Assembly: GCA_033852135.1 (NCBI GenBank)
Contig: JAWSVB010000007.1
Location: 248,001 to 312,000 of the forward strand
Length of the DNA: 64,000 bases
Source of the DNA: QZLE01 sp033852135
GTDB lineage: Bacteria; Pseudomonadota; Gammaproteobacteria; QZLD01
Direction: 5' to 3'
Part shown: positions 9,009 through 17,140 of the stretch, piece by piece
Layout: the number at the start of each line of letters is the position of its first letter
How positions within the stretch are numbered: the first letter of the stretch is position 1
Made by a program: the position numbers and the translations under genes
Notes under the pieces: generated by a model
Seen by the model: only the letters and a program-made list of their open reading frames with translations
The model's database searches: none
What the model was told of the DNA's origin: nothing

Positions 9009-9767
9009 TCAAGCACTATTTTCAATATCTACAAAATCAACATTAACCTTAAAAGTTTCTGCCAAATATTTACCTAAAGCCTGAATGCCAAATTTTTCTG
9101 TTGCATGATGCCCTGCTGCAAAGTAGCTAACTCCTAACTCTTTCGCCATATGGTGAGTTCTTTCAGAAATCTCGCCGGAAATAAATGCATCAACTCCAGC
9201 TAATGCAGCTTCCTCGATAAAATCCTGAGCTGCACCAGTACATATACCTACACTTGAAATCAGCTTATCACTACAACCTACAACTTCAGGTCTACGCCCT
9301 AAAATAGACTCAATTTTTTCCTGTAAACCTACAGCAGATAACTCAGTTGATAAGTTACCAAAAACTCCAAGGTCAATATTACCCGCCCTGCCAAAGCTGC
9401 CATCAACTGCAACTTCTAGCTTCTTTGCCAAGAGTGCATTATTTCCCACCACCGGATGTATATCTAACGGAAGATGGTATGCCAACAGGTTTAAATTATT
9501 TTTAATTAAAGATCGGATTCTCCCACCTTTAACCCCTGTTATTGTAGGCTCCTCCCCTTTCCAAAAAAAACCATGATGCACTAATATTGTATCGGCACCA
9601 CTTGATACTGCTGCATCTATCAAATCAAGATTTGCCGACACTCCAGTAATTATTTTTTTAACTTCAGCAGTAGATTCAACCTGTAAACCGTTAGGGCAAT
9701 AGTCCCTGACTTTTTCAACTGCAAGAAATTCATTTAAATGAGCTACCACATCTACCAATTTCACCAT
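9009..9767 (-). CDS. Nif3-like dinuclear metal-centre protein (YbgI family)
   Basis: Conserved protein of the Nif3/YbgI family; members form toroidal hexamers with a two-metal site, and their physiological role is still debated (GTP cyclohydrolase I type 2-like annotation exists). The 253-codon reading shows the metal ligands: 'LVHHGFFWKGE' (about 63-73), 'AYHLPLD' (about 97-103) and a C-terminal 'AAGHHATEKFG' (about 218-228). I prefer the second start codon (ATG) over the preceding TTG; AGGA lies upstream of both. It stands alone, divergent from the DegS-like gene. Confidence 0.9.
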   Translation of the reverse strand: MVKLVDVVAHLNEFLAVEKVRDYCPNGLQVESTAEVKKIITGVSANLDLIDAAVSSGADTILVHHGFFWKGEEPTITGVKGGRIRSLIKNNLNLLAYHLPLDIHPVVGNNALLAKKLEVAVDGSFGRAGNIDLGVFGNLSTELSAVGLQEKIESILGRRPEVVGCSDKLISSVGICTGAAQDFIEEAALAGVDAFISGEISERTHHMAKELGVSYFAAGHHATEKFGIQALGKYLAETFKVNVDFVDIENSA

Positions 9768-9932
9768 CAATTATTTTCCTTAAACATCAGTGACACCTAA
9801 CCATACCTTTAGTACTAACCGATTGGCATAATTATGCTAATATTGAAACATAGATACTAGTTTACGGTCATCATATCTCAACCAACGGCCACTAGCTAAA
9901 TTTTACTCAAAACTCTTGCAGCTGGACAACAC

Positions 9933-11120
9933 ATGAAAACCCCACGTTTTGTTAAACATATAATAAGTTACATCGCGGTTGGATTTGCTGCCGCAATTTT
10001 AACAATAATTTATTTACCACATGATTCGTTTGAGGGTTCTGACTCTAAACAAAACAACAAAACCACACCTGCTATCTCAAAGCAACCATCCCCTGCTGAA
10101 AAACCAAACGGATATGGACCTGTCTCATATGCAGAAGCAGTAAAAAAAGCAGCTCCGGCAGTTGTAAATATTCATACAGCTAAAATTGTTCAACAACAGA
10201 ATAGGTTTTTTTCAGACCCTTTATTCCGTCAGTTCTTCGGCATCCCAAATCAAGCCAAACAAAAGCTACAAACCAGCCTAGGATCAGGAGTTATTTTTGA
10301 AAGCGATGGGTTTATCGTTACCAATAACCACGTCATTGATGGTGCTGATGAGATAATTGTAGTGCTGCATGATGGACGCTCTGCGGCTGCCAAAGTAGTT
10401 GGAACTGATAGCGAAACCGACTTAGCCATTCTTCAAATTAAGCTCCCAGACCTCCCATCAACTTCTATGGGTAATTCTGAAAAACTTGAAGTTGGCGATG
10501 TAGTTCTTGCAATTGGCAATCCATTTGGTGTTGGACAAACAGTTACTCAAGGAATTGTCAGCGCTAAAGGGCGCCATGAACTCGGCATAAGCACGTTTGA
10601 AAACTTTATCCAAACTGATGCAGCAATAAACCCAGGAAACTCTGGTGGAGCCCTAATAAATGCCTATGGTGACTTAATCGGAATTAATACCGCTATCTTT
10701 AGTAAATCAGGTGGATCACATGGAATTGGCTTTGCCATACCTGTAAACCTCGTAAAGATGATAAAAGACAACATCACTGAAAGCGGCTTTGTCAAACGTG
10801 GTTGGCTAGGAATCGAACCACAAGAGATCACCCCTAGGCTTGCTGAATCATTCAATCTCAAATCAACTAATGGAGTAATTATAGCTGGAATATATCGTGG
10901 TGGCCCTGCTGACCAAGCTGGTCTCAAACCTGGCGATATCATTTTCAAAATCAATGACATTGAAATAACCAATGCATCAAAAGCGATAAACTACCTGGCT
11001 ACAATCAAACCCGGAAAAAGCGTCGCTATCGAAGGAATTAAGAGTGGGAAGCCATTTAAAGCTGAAGCCGTACTTGTTCAACGTCCTAGCACCTCTAAAC
11101 GCCCCAGCACCTCTAAATGA
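9933..11120 (+). CDS. degS: DegS/HtrA-type periplasmic serine protease
   Basis: Membrane-anchored trypsin-like protease of the HtrA family, which in characterised relatives (DegS, AlgW) senses misfolded outer-membrane proteins and starts cleavage of the anti-sigma-E factor. One membrane segment lies at about residues 10-28 and a Ser/Pro/Lys linker at 35-60. The catalytic triad is H133 ('TNNHV'), D163 ('ETDLA') and S237 ('GNSGG'), and a single PDZ domain spans about 290-385. One PDZ plus an anchor argues for DegS/AlgW rather than DegP/DegQ. RseP, the next protease of that pathway, is encoded at 55.5-56.8 kb. The C-terminus carries a perfect peptide duplication, RPSTSK-RPSTSK (18-bp repeats at 11082-11099 and 11100-11117). 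Confidence 0.9.
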   Translation: MKTPRFVKHIISYIAVGFAAAILTIIYLPHDSFEGSDSKQNNKTTPAISKQPSPAEKPNGYGPVSYAEAVKKAAPAVVNIHTAKIVQQQNRFFSDPLFRQFFGIPNQAKQKLQTSLGSGVIFESDGFIVTNNHVIDGADEIIVVLHDGRSAAAKVVGTDSETDLAILQIKLPDLPSTSMGNSEKLEVGDVVLAIGNPFGVGQTVTQGIVSAKGRHELGISTFENFIQTDAAINPGNSGGALINAYGDLIGINTAIFSKSGGSHGIGFAIPVNLVKMIKDNITESGFVKRGWLGIEPQEITPRLAESFNLKSTNGVIIAGIYRGGPADQAGLKPGDIIFKINDIEITNASKAINYLATIKPGKSVAIEGIKSGKPFKAEAVLVQRPSTSKRPSTSK

Positions 11121-11184
11121 GTAGCGCATAAAACATACAGATTAATTAATTCTGTTATATAACACTTTATGAGATGACCTACAT

Positions 11185-12135
11185 ATGAGATCAGTTTTAA
11201 CAAAATTTTCTATGTATCCTGCATTTATAATATTAATGGCTATATCTTCATCATCTTTCAGTGTCGACATCTCCTCACTAAAATATCTAAACGTCCGCAA
11301 TCAAAATCTGACCGGTAAAATTGAAAGTAGCTTGCTTAACGAAGCTAGTGGAATCACTAGGTCTGGCTACAGCAATGATATTTTTTGGCTTATCAACGAT
11401 GGTGGTGATGAACCATTTATCTACGCAGTAGATAGGCAAGGAAAAGATCTTGGTCGCTACTACATTAATGGCATTGACAACCGTGATTGGGAGGATATAA
11501 GTAGCTTTACACTTGACGGTCAAAACTATTTAATTATTGCTGATACTGGGGACAACGACTCTATACACAAACACTCCTTTCTATACATAATTAAAGAGCC
11601 CAAAAAAACTGATAATAATTCAGACAAACTAATACGATTAAAGTTAAGCTGGAGAATCAGGTTCCAGTACGAAAATGGACCTCGTGACTGTGAATCAATA
11701 GCTGTTGACACTAATAACAACCGTATTTTACTGTTAAGTAAACGCACAGTTCCAGCAGTTATGTATGAGCTACCATTAAAGCCAAATAAAAAGCGTCGAC
11801 TTTTAAAAGCCACGCCTATCGCCAAACTTAATAACATCCCTCAGCCAGAGTTCTTTTTCATCCTCACAAACCCCATTTGGGGTCAATATGCTTCTCAACC
11901 TACGGCAATGGATATTAGTCATGATGGGATGGAGCTAGCCGTACTAACTTATAAATTTGGTTATATCTACCAACGTAATGACAAAGAATCATGGGAGCAA
12001 GCTCTACAGAGCTCCCCAAAAGTATTTCACTTACCCAAATTAGCCCAAGCTGAAGCTTTAAGCTTCGATATCAATAATGATATTTTTATTACCAGTGAAA
12101 AAAGTCACGCCCCATTATATTTATTAGAGCGCTAA
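11185..12135 (+). CDS. Exported protein, beta-propeller-like, unknown function
   Basis: The 316-residue product begins with a typical signal peptide (basic start, hydrophobic 10-22, S-F-S-V-D near 26-30), so it is probably periplasmic or secreted. Repeated motifs such as 'WLINDGGDEPFIYAVD', 'DNRDWEDISSF', 'LIIADTGDN' and 'DISHDGMELAVLTY' have the D-G/W-rich spacing of blade-forming beta-propeller proteins. I have seen similar 'RDWED...ADTGDN' proteins only as hypotheticals and give no enzymatic role. It starts 64 bp after the DegS-like gene on the same strand, so co-transcription is possible. Confidence 0.7.
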   Translation: MRSVLTKFSMYPAFIILMAISSSSFSVDISSLKYLNVRNQNLTGKIESSLLNEASGITRSGYSNDIFWLINDGGDEPFIYAVDRQGKDLGRYYINGIDNRDWEDISSFTLDGQNYLIIADTGDNDSIHKHSFLYIIKEPKKTDNNSDKLIRLKLSWRIRFQYENGPRDCESIAVDTNNNRILLLSKRTVPAVMYELPLKPNKKRRLLKATPIAKLNNIPQPEFFFILTNPIWGQYASQPTAMDISHDGMELAVLTYKFGYIYQRNDKESWEQALQSSPKVFHLPKLAQAEALSFDINNDIFITSEKSHAPLYLLER

Positions 12136-12283
12136 AACACCCCATAAAAACATTAAATATTATTTAATATCAAAAACTAATACTATAACTCCTCTTAAAA
12201 CACCTAAGCCTTTTATATTTGCAAAATACATATAGTAAAAGCAACTATTCACAAGGGAAATACAAACTATGCAATTTGTTGCA

Positions 12284-12312
12284 TTGCACAAAAAACCAGT
12301 TTATTATATATT
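12284..12312 (+). promoter_or_regulatory. Sigma-70-like promoter for small orphan gene
   Basis: TTGCAC (12284-12289) and TATATT (12307-12312) are separated by 17 bases, in an AT-rich 230-bp gap, 58 bases before the start codon of the small gene. No other gene could use it in this direction. Confidence 0.55.
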
Positions 12313-12369
12313 TAAACCATAGAGAGATTATTCTCAATGGTAACAACAACTATTTGTAAGGAGGTTATT

Positions 12370-12552
12370 ATGAACTATACGACAAATAGATATACAGACC
12401 ACAACTATAAGACTGCGAACACCTTTGATGAGAGCCTTGATATCAAGCCTTATCAAGCGACTACAAGAGGCGCAAAGGTATTCACAGAATTGAAAAAGGA
12501 AACTTTCATGCAAAATATCCTCAACCACATGAGGAAACCAGAAGGAAGATAA
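12370..12552 (+). CDS. Small orphan protein, 60 residues
   Basis: I do not recognise this protein. Evidence that it is real: the ATG is preceded at ideal spacing by TAAGGAGGT (12357-12365), a nine-base match to the 3' end of 16S rRNA; a promoter-like pair lies just upstream; and a strong terminator follows 24 bp after the stop. An in-frame upstream ATG at 12337 lacks a ribosome site, so I reject that longer form. The product is polar with Tyr/Asn/Thr-rich N-terminal half, a middle 'TTRGAKVFTELKKETF' helix-like stretch and a basic tail ending 'RKPEGR'. It has no signal peptide or membrane segment. Confidence 0.65.
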   Translation: MNYTTNRYTDHNYKTANTFDESLDIKPYQATTRGAKVFTELKKETFMQNILNHMRKPEGR

Positions 12553-12575
12553 CATGGATGTTAAATCGTTTATCT

Positions 12576-12607
12576 AAAACTCCAGCAACTCGCTGGAGTT
12601 TTTTTTA
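12576..12607 (+). terminator. Intrinsic terminator of the small orphan gene
   Basis: An 11-bp perfect stem (12576-12586 with 12592-12602), a 5-base loop and an uninterrupted T-tract follow the small gene. The reverse strand has a shorter T-run and may also help end rarA. Confidence 0.85.
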
Positions 12608-12626
12608 GCTTCAGCAAAATAAAAAC

Positions 12627-13934
12627 TTAACTTTTACGCGCTTTTTTATCCAGCTCTTGTAGCTGCTCTAATTTCCCTTTTATCTTAATCTCCAGCCCTC
12701 TCTCGACCGGGTAATAATATTTAGTATCCATATTAATATTATCAGGAAAATAGGTTTCACCAGCAGCATATGCACCTGGCTCATCGTGGGCGTAGCGGTA
12801 TTCTTTTCCATACCCTAACTCTTTCATAAGCTTGGTTGGAGAGTTACGCAAATGAATAGGAACTTCAGAAGTGCCATTGTTCTTAATATCTTTCTGCACA
12901 GCATTATGCGCCACATACACTGCATTACTCTTTGGTGCAGCAGCCAAATATAGTACAGCCTGACTTAAAGCCAGCTCCCCTTCCGGGCTTCCAAGGCGCT
13001 CAAATGCATCCCATGCATTAATCGTAATCTGCAACGCACGAGGATCAGCATTACCTACCTCTTCACTTGCCATGCGTACTATACGCCGTGCAAGGTAGAT
13101 GGGATCACACCCACCATCGAGCATTCTGTGCAGCCAATAAAGAGCAGCATCAGGAGATGAACCACGAACTGATTTATGCAGGGCCGATATCTGATCGTAG
13201 AAATACTCCCCGCCTTTATCAAATCTACGCCCACCACCAGCAACTATTTCACTAATAGTGTCCGCTTGGATCTTATTGGCGCCATCAACATGTTCGGCAA
13301 AGTCAGAAGCAATCTCCAATACAGTTAATGCACGTCTAGCATCACCATCAGCAGTATCAACAATCAATTCAATCGCTCGGTCTTCTATCTGCAACTGTTT
13401 ATCACCAAGGCCACGACCATTATCAGCAACTGCAGATTCTATTACTTGCCTAATTTCCTCGCGATTCAGCGATTTTAAAACATAGGTTCTTAACCTAGAC
13501 AATAGCGCGTTATTTAGCTCAAACGATGGATTTTCTGTTGTTGCTCCAACAAATGTAATGGTTCCATCCTCAATAAACGGTAAAAATGCATCCTGCTGTG
13601 ATTTATTAAAGCGATGTACCTCATCAATAAATAGAATGGTTCTCTTTTGAAACATCTGCAGATTTTGACGCGCTGAGTCCACTGCCGCACGGATATCTTT
13701 TACCCCAGACATTACTGCAGATATAGATACAAAATCAGCATCACAACAAGTAGCTATTATTCTTGCTAGTGTAGTTTTTCCTGTCCCAGGAGGACCCCAA
13801 AAGACCATAGAGTGGACAGCGCCAGCATCTAGAATATCTCGTAATGGACGACCTTCAGCTAATAGGTGTGACTGCCCAATGTATTCGGTGATATCGCGCG
13901 GACGCATTCGATCTGCAAGAGGCTTATGCTGCAT
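12627..13934 (-). CDS. rarA: Replication-associated recombination protein A (AAA+ ATPase)
   Basis: RarA/MgsA clamp-loader-like ATPase acting at stalled replication forks. The 435 residues show 'LAEGRPLRDIL' near the start, Walker A 'GPPGTGKTTLA' (about 47-57), Walker B 'FIDEVHRF' (about 103-110), sensor 'GATTENPSFELNNALLSR' and the C-terminal oligomerisation region ('SDAALYW'-like 'SPDAALYWLHRMLDGG', 'YYYPVERGLE'). It is last in the long minus-strand block, 19 bp after lolA, the same neighbour as in E. coli. Confidence 0.96.
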   Translation of the reverse strand: MQHKPLADRMRPRDITEYIGQSHLLAEGRPLRDILDAGAVHSMVFWGPPGTGKTTLARIIATCCDADFVSISAVMSGVKDIRAAVDSARQNLQMFQKRTILFIDEVHRFNKSQQDAFLPFIEDGTITFVGATTENPSFELNNALLSRLRTYVLKSLNREEIRQVIESAVADNGRGLGDKQLQIEDRAIELIVDTADGDARRALTVLEIASDFAEHVDGANKIQADTISEIVAGGGRRFDKGGEYFYDQISALHKSVRGSSPDAALYWLHRMLDGGCDPIYLARRIVRMASEEVGNADPRALQITINAWDAFERLGSPEGELALSQAVLYLAAAPKSNAVYVAHNAVQKDIKNNGTSEVPIHLRNSPTKLMKELGYGKEYRYAHDEPGAYAAGETYFPDNINMDTKYYYPVERGLEIKIKGKLEQLQELDKKARKS

Positions 13935-13953
13935 AGTTAATACTCATTAACAA

Positions 13954-14634
13954 TTATTTTTCTATGCCGATGACATCAACATCTTCGGGAGGAGTAAAGC
14001 TAAAAACGGCTTCATCTAAATCGATATTAAGTTGCAGGTTTTCAAATTCAAGATATGTAAGCTGATCAAATTTATCTGCAATCTGCACTACTTTTAATAT
14101 TTCATCAAGAAAACCCAGTCTTATAGATCCATATTCACTATTTGAATTTTTCGGGGTAAACAACACCCACTTTAACCCCTGTGACTCACCAGCATAAGAA
14201 GTATCAAACTCTTTTTCAACTGCGCCATACCCTTCAGTCAGAATGCTTGCAGGTGTAGAGCTTATTGCATTTGCCTGCTCACGCACAGTCACTTGATCTA
14301 AGTCTTTGTCATACACCCAAAGCTTCACACCATCTGCCAAGATCATCTGCTCATATGGTTTTTGATAATCCCAACGAAAGCGATTAGGGCGGCTCATAGT
14401 TAACACCCCCTCAACTTCCTGTGTAACTTTTCCCCCAGCATCAAAAGAGACCTGTTTAAAGTCAGATTTGATCCGTTTGGCGTTATCAAAAAACTTCTTT
14501 AATAGCTTAGTCGCCCCATCATTATTTGCCTGAACCTGATTAAGTGGGGACTTATCAGTAGCAACTGCATTAACCCCTGTTACGGTAAACATCACTAGAA
14601 AAAAAGCTAATACAATAATCTTAAATATTTTCAT
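13954..14634 (-). CDS. lolA: Outer-membrane lipoprotein carrier protein LolA
   Basis: Periplasmic chaperone that receives lipoproteins from LolCDE and delivers them to LolB at the outer membrane. The 226-residue precursor has a signal peptide (about 1-24). Its mature part has the family's pattern: 'RIKSDFKQVSFDAGGKVTQEVEGVL' split over about 53-80, 'MSRPNRFRWDYQKPYEQ' (about 83-99) and 'LWVYDKDLDQVTVR' (about 107-120). It lies between tatD and rarA, 18 bp downstream of tatD and 19 bp upstream of rarA, forming a tight transcriptional unit. Confidence 0.95.
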   Translation of the reverse strand: MKIFKIIVLAFFLVMFTVTGVNAVATDKSPLNQVQANNDGATKLLKKFFDNAKRIKSDFKQVSFDAGGKVTQEVEGVLTMSRPNRFRWDYQKPYEQMILADGVKLWVYDKDLDQVTVREQANAISSTPASILTEGYGAVEKEFDTSYAGESQGLKWVLFTPKNSNSEYGSIRLGFLDEILKVVQIADKFDQLTYLEFENLQLNIDLDEAVFSFTPPEDVDVIGIEK

Positions 14635-14652
14635 GGTTATCTTTATGCCGGT

Positions 14653-15429
14653 TTATCTTTTTGCAGGAAAAAGGTTAAAAAAGTTATCAGTTGTATAGGC
14701 CGCTACCTGCTCAAAAGGTTCACCCCTTAATTGAGCAATATATTCGGCTACATGCCTCACATAAGCAGGTACATTCTTTTTACCTCTGTGCGGAACAGGA
14801 GCCAAATATGGAGAATCGGTCTCAACCAATAATCTATCCTGAGGTATAGTCCGAGCAACCTCTTTTATATCTGCAGCCGAATTAAAAGTTACAATTCCAG
14901 AGATGCCAATATGGAAGTTAAGGTCAATAACGTGTTTAGCATCTTCAACATTGCCAGTAAAGCAATGAACCACTCCACCTATATCAGCAGCGTTCTCTTC
15001 AGCCATAATTTTTACCGCATCATCATAAGCATCACGAATATGGATAATAAGAGGTTTCTTTGCCTCACGCGCAGCTGCAATATGGGTTCTAAATCTTTCA
15101 CGTTGCCAATCTAGATCACCACTACTACGAAAATAATCGAGACCTGTTTCACCTATTGCAATTACTTTGTCGTCAGCAGCATATTTTACCAACTCTTCTT
15201 TTGTTACTTCAGGATGGTTATCATCGTTTGGATGAACACCAACCGATGCATAAACATTTTCAAACTTATTAGCTATCTTCAAAATAGTAGGAAAGTCCTG
15301 CATATTAATCGATACACATTGCATAAAACTGACATCATTTTCCTTGGCTTGCTCAATATAAGCAGCAACAGCACTTTCGCTATACTCTTTCTCCATGATA
15401 TCTAAATGGCAATGGGAGTCGACTAACAT
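14653..15429 (-). CDS. TatD-family metal-dependent deoxyribonuclease (YcfH-like)
   Basis: TIM-barrel hydrolase of the TatD family; members are metal-dependent DNases or 3'-5' exonucleases. The 258 residues contain the metal-binding signatures 'VDSHCHLD' (3-10), 'IGETGLDYF' (about 91-99), 'HIRDAY', 'HCFTG' and 'ETDSPYLAPVPHRGK' (about 203-217). Position after tmk-holB-pilZ marks it as the YcfH-type member, but a 373-bp gap with a palindromic repeat separates it from pilZ, breaking an otherwise tight order. Confidence 0.93.
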   Translation of the reverse strand: MLVDSHCHLDIMEKEYSESAVAAYIEQAKENDVSFMQCVSINMQDFPTILKIANKFENVYASVGVHPNDDNHPEVTKEELVKYAADDKVIAIGETGLDYFRSSGDLDWQRERFRTHIAAAREAKKPLIIHIRDAYDDAVKIMAEENAADIGGVVHCFTGNVEDAKHVIDLNFHIGISGIVTFNSAADIKEVARTIPQDRLLVETDSPYLAPVPHRGKKNVPAYVRHVAEYIAQLRGEPFEQVAAYTTDNFFNLFPAKR

Positions 15430-15681
15430 AAAAACCTCAGGCTTATCAAAAATGAAGGTGAATTTTAACTTAATTGCTAATTGTTAGCGAGAGGAGTTTC
15501 TAGGTTATGAATTGATCTAGAAAGTAGAATTTTGACAGAGTAAAACCATATTGAAATACACAGGACTCTAAGGGATTTTTTCAAAGACGCGACACAGTGA
15601 ATATTTTCGAAAGAGTTGACTTCTTAGTAAGTGAATATTTTTTACTTATTTTAAATACAGCAAGCACAGTAGCTTTTTTTG
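15430..15681. other. Expanded intergenic spacer between tatD and pilZ
   Basis: The spacer is AT-rich and no protein is convincing in it. It contains a repeated dodecamer AGTGAATATTTT (near 15597 and 15631), an inverted TTCTAG...CTAGAA pair near 15500-15522 and the minus-strand upstream region of tatD. I see no clear promoter. Confidence 0.4.
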
Positions 15682-15803
15682 AATTCTCAGAATATTTGCT
15701 CAAAGACAAGGCATATTGAAGCCTTGCGAAGAAGCATATATGCAATATGTGCCTAAGCAAGCCTGGAAAGATAACGCAGTATTTGAGCAAATAGATGTGA
15801 ATT
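15682..15803. repeat. Palindromic intergenic repeat, copy C
   Basis: A 122-bp imperfect palindrome. The arms pair AATTC (15682-15686) with GAATT (15799-15803) and, perfectly, TATTTGCTCAAA (15693-15704) with TTTGAGCAAATA (15782-15793). The core holds a CAAGGC/GCCTTG hairpin (15707-15726), a GCATAT/ATATG hairpin, then 'AGCAAGCCTGG' and 'ATAACGCAGTAT'. The core matches copies A and B near 36.8-37.05 kb; the arms do not. The repeat reaches the pilZ stop codon. Confidence 0.8.
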
Positions 15804-16153
15804 TACATAGTGTGGGTTGGGCGTTCGGACGTAGTTGTGCCTGCTAAATAGGTTTCAATCTTACCACGTGCTGGACCACCATCTTTATCAGTAAATTGTA
15901 AGCCAATTCCTGCCGTTCTATTGCCTTGGGCGCCTTTTGGAGTTATCCATACAACTTTACCAACTACAGGTATTTTTTCAGTCTCTTCCATAAGAGTAAG
16001 AAGGATAAACACCTCATCTCCAAGGTTATAGGCATTATTAGTTGGGACAAATAATCCACCATTTTTTATATAAGACAAATATGCCGCATAAAGAGCATTT
16101 TTATCTTTTATTGTTAATGACAGTATTCCTTGCCTTGCTCCAGGTGAACTCAT
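15803..16153 (-). CDS. pilZ: PilZ-domain protein, type IV pilus assembly type
   Basis: This 116-residue protein resembles the original PilZ of Pseudomonas, needed for type IV pilus biogenesis, in length and gene position (tmk-holB-pilZ). The visible domain runs from 'GILSLTIKDKNALYAAYL' to 'GIGLQF', with 'YNLGDEVFILLTL' and 'VVGKVVWITP'. It lacks the RxxxR and D/NxSxxG c-di-GMP-binding signatures, as do other members of this subgroup, so it probably does not bind the nucleotide itself. No pilus genes are in the window. Its stop codon touches repeat copy C. Confidence 0.9.
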   Translation of the reverse strand: MSSPGARQGILSLTIKDKNALYAAYLSYIKNGGLFVPTNNAYNLGDEVFILLTLMEETEKIPVVGKVVWITPKGAQGNRTAGIGLQFTDKDGGPARGKIETYLAGTTTSERPTHTM

Positions 16154-16160
16154 ATTTACC

Positions 16161-17138
16161 CTATTTATCTAAATATAACCAACTAACAAAAAGATCTTCT
16201 AACACTAATTGTAGATTTGCTTGACGATCAATCAAGCTTATCGATGCAGAAATTTTATCATAATAACTATATAAGCTTGAAATTGAAATGTTTTTCGAGC
16301 TGTTACCCAACCTATTCACCAAATCAAAATTAGTTATTTCAGCAACATTTCCAAGCATTTTCAGCTTTATCATATCTTCAATCCAGCTTAACACCCAACC
16401 TATAGTTCTACGGTTGGTTACCTTGCTTAATTTTTCAGCTGCCGCAGTTGCCGTGACCTTACCAGGTCTTAATCCTTCAAAAAGAGCAAACTGGTTTTCC
16501 CTTTGTTGCAAATAATCACTATCCAAGTATCTTTTTGCCTCTACAGGGCTGGAGTCAGCAAGGCTAAGCGCTAAATCTATATTACTATAATCGCCTTGTG
16601 AACTAATCCACCCCACAGCCTCATCATGCGTTGGAGGATTAAACTCTATCACCTGACAGCGACTTCTAACTGTAGCTGGCAAATTAGTCGTACTCTCAGC
16701 AACTAAAACTATTAGGCTATTTTTTGTTGGTTCTTCTAATGTTTTTAACAAACTATTGGATGCATTTCTATTCATCTTATCAGCAGGGCAAATAACTCCT
16801 GTTTTATATAATGAAAGCTGACTGCTATAAACAAAAAAGTCACAAAAACCGCGAACTTGATCAACCAGAATACTCTTGCCTTCATTAGCAGGAAGTATCT
16901 CTTTATAATCTGGATGGGTGTCTGCCCTCAACAATTTACATGTATGGCAGGTTCCACAAGCCTCACCCTCTAATTTGCTTCCACATAACATATAAGTCGA
17001 TAAACTTCTGGCAAATTCAAATTTACCCAACCCTTTTGCACCTTGAAGCAATATTGCGTGCGGCATCCTACCAGACTCAAATGCTGATATCATTTGTTGC
17101 CACTGCTTTTGATTCCAAGGGTATATCTGGCTTTCCAA
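16161..17138 (-). CDS. holB: DNA polymerase III delta' subunit
   Basis: Clamp-loader subunit of the replicative polymerase. The 325 residues show a Walker-A-like 'GAKGLGKFEFA' (33-43), a four-cysteine zinc module (C52, C61, C64, C67), 'LVDQVRGF' and the 'SNSLLKTLEEP' block typical of HolB. The start is a TTG with a well-placed GAGG seven bases upstream; the next in-frame Met (17) would remove conserved sequence. It follows tmk by 2 bp and precedes pilZ by 7 bp. Confidence 0.94.
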   Translation of the reverse strand: MESQIYPWNQKQWQQMISAFESGRMPHAILLQGAKGLGKFEFARSLSTYMLCGSKLEGEACGTCHTCKLLRADTHPDYKEILPANEGKSILVDQVRGFCDFFVYSSQLSLYKTGVICPADKMNRNASNSLLKTLEEPTKNSLIVLVAESTTNLPATVRSRCQVIEFNPPTHDEAVGWISSQGDYSNIDLALSLADSSPVEAKRYLDSDYLQQRENQFALFEGLRPGKVTATAAAEKLSKVTNRRTIGWVLSWIEDMIKLKMLGNVAEITNFDLVNRLGNSSKNISISSLYSYYDKISASISLIDRQANLQLVLEDLFVSWLYLDK

Positions 17139-17140
17139 AG

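Noticed and set aside
15581..15790. 69-codon minus-strand frame in the tatD/pilZ spacer
   Set aside because: It overlaps repeat copy C and has no ribosome site or recognisable composition.
16042..16224. 60-codon plus-strand frame across the pilZ/holB junction
   Set aside because: It is antisense to two well-supported genes and has no initiation signal.
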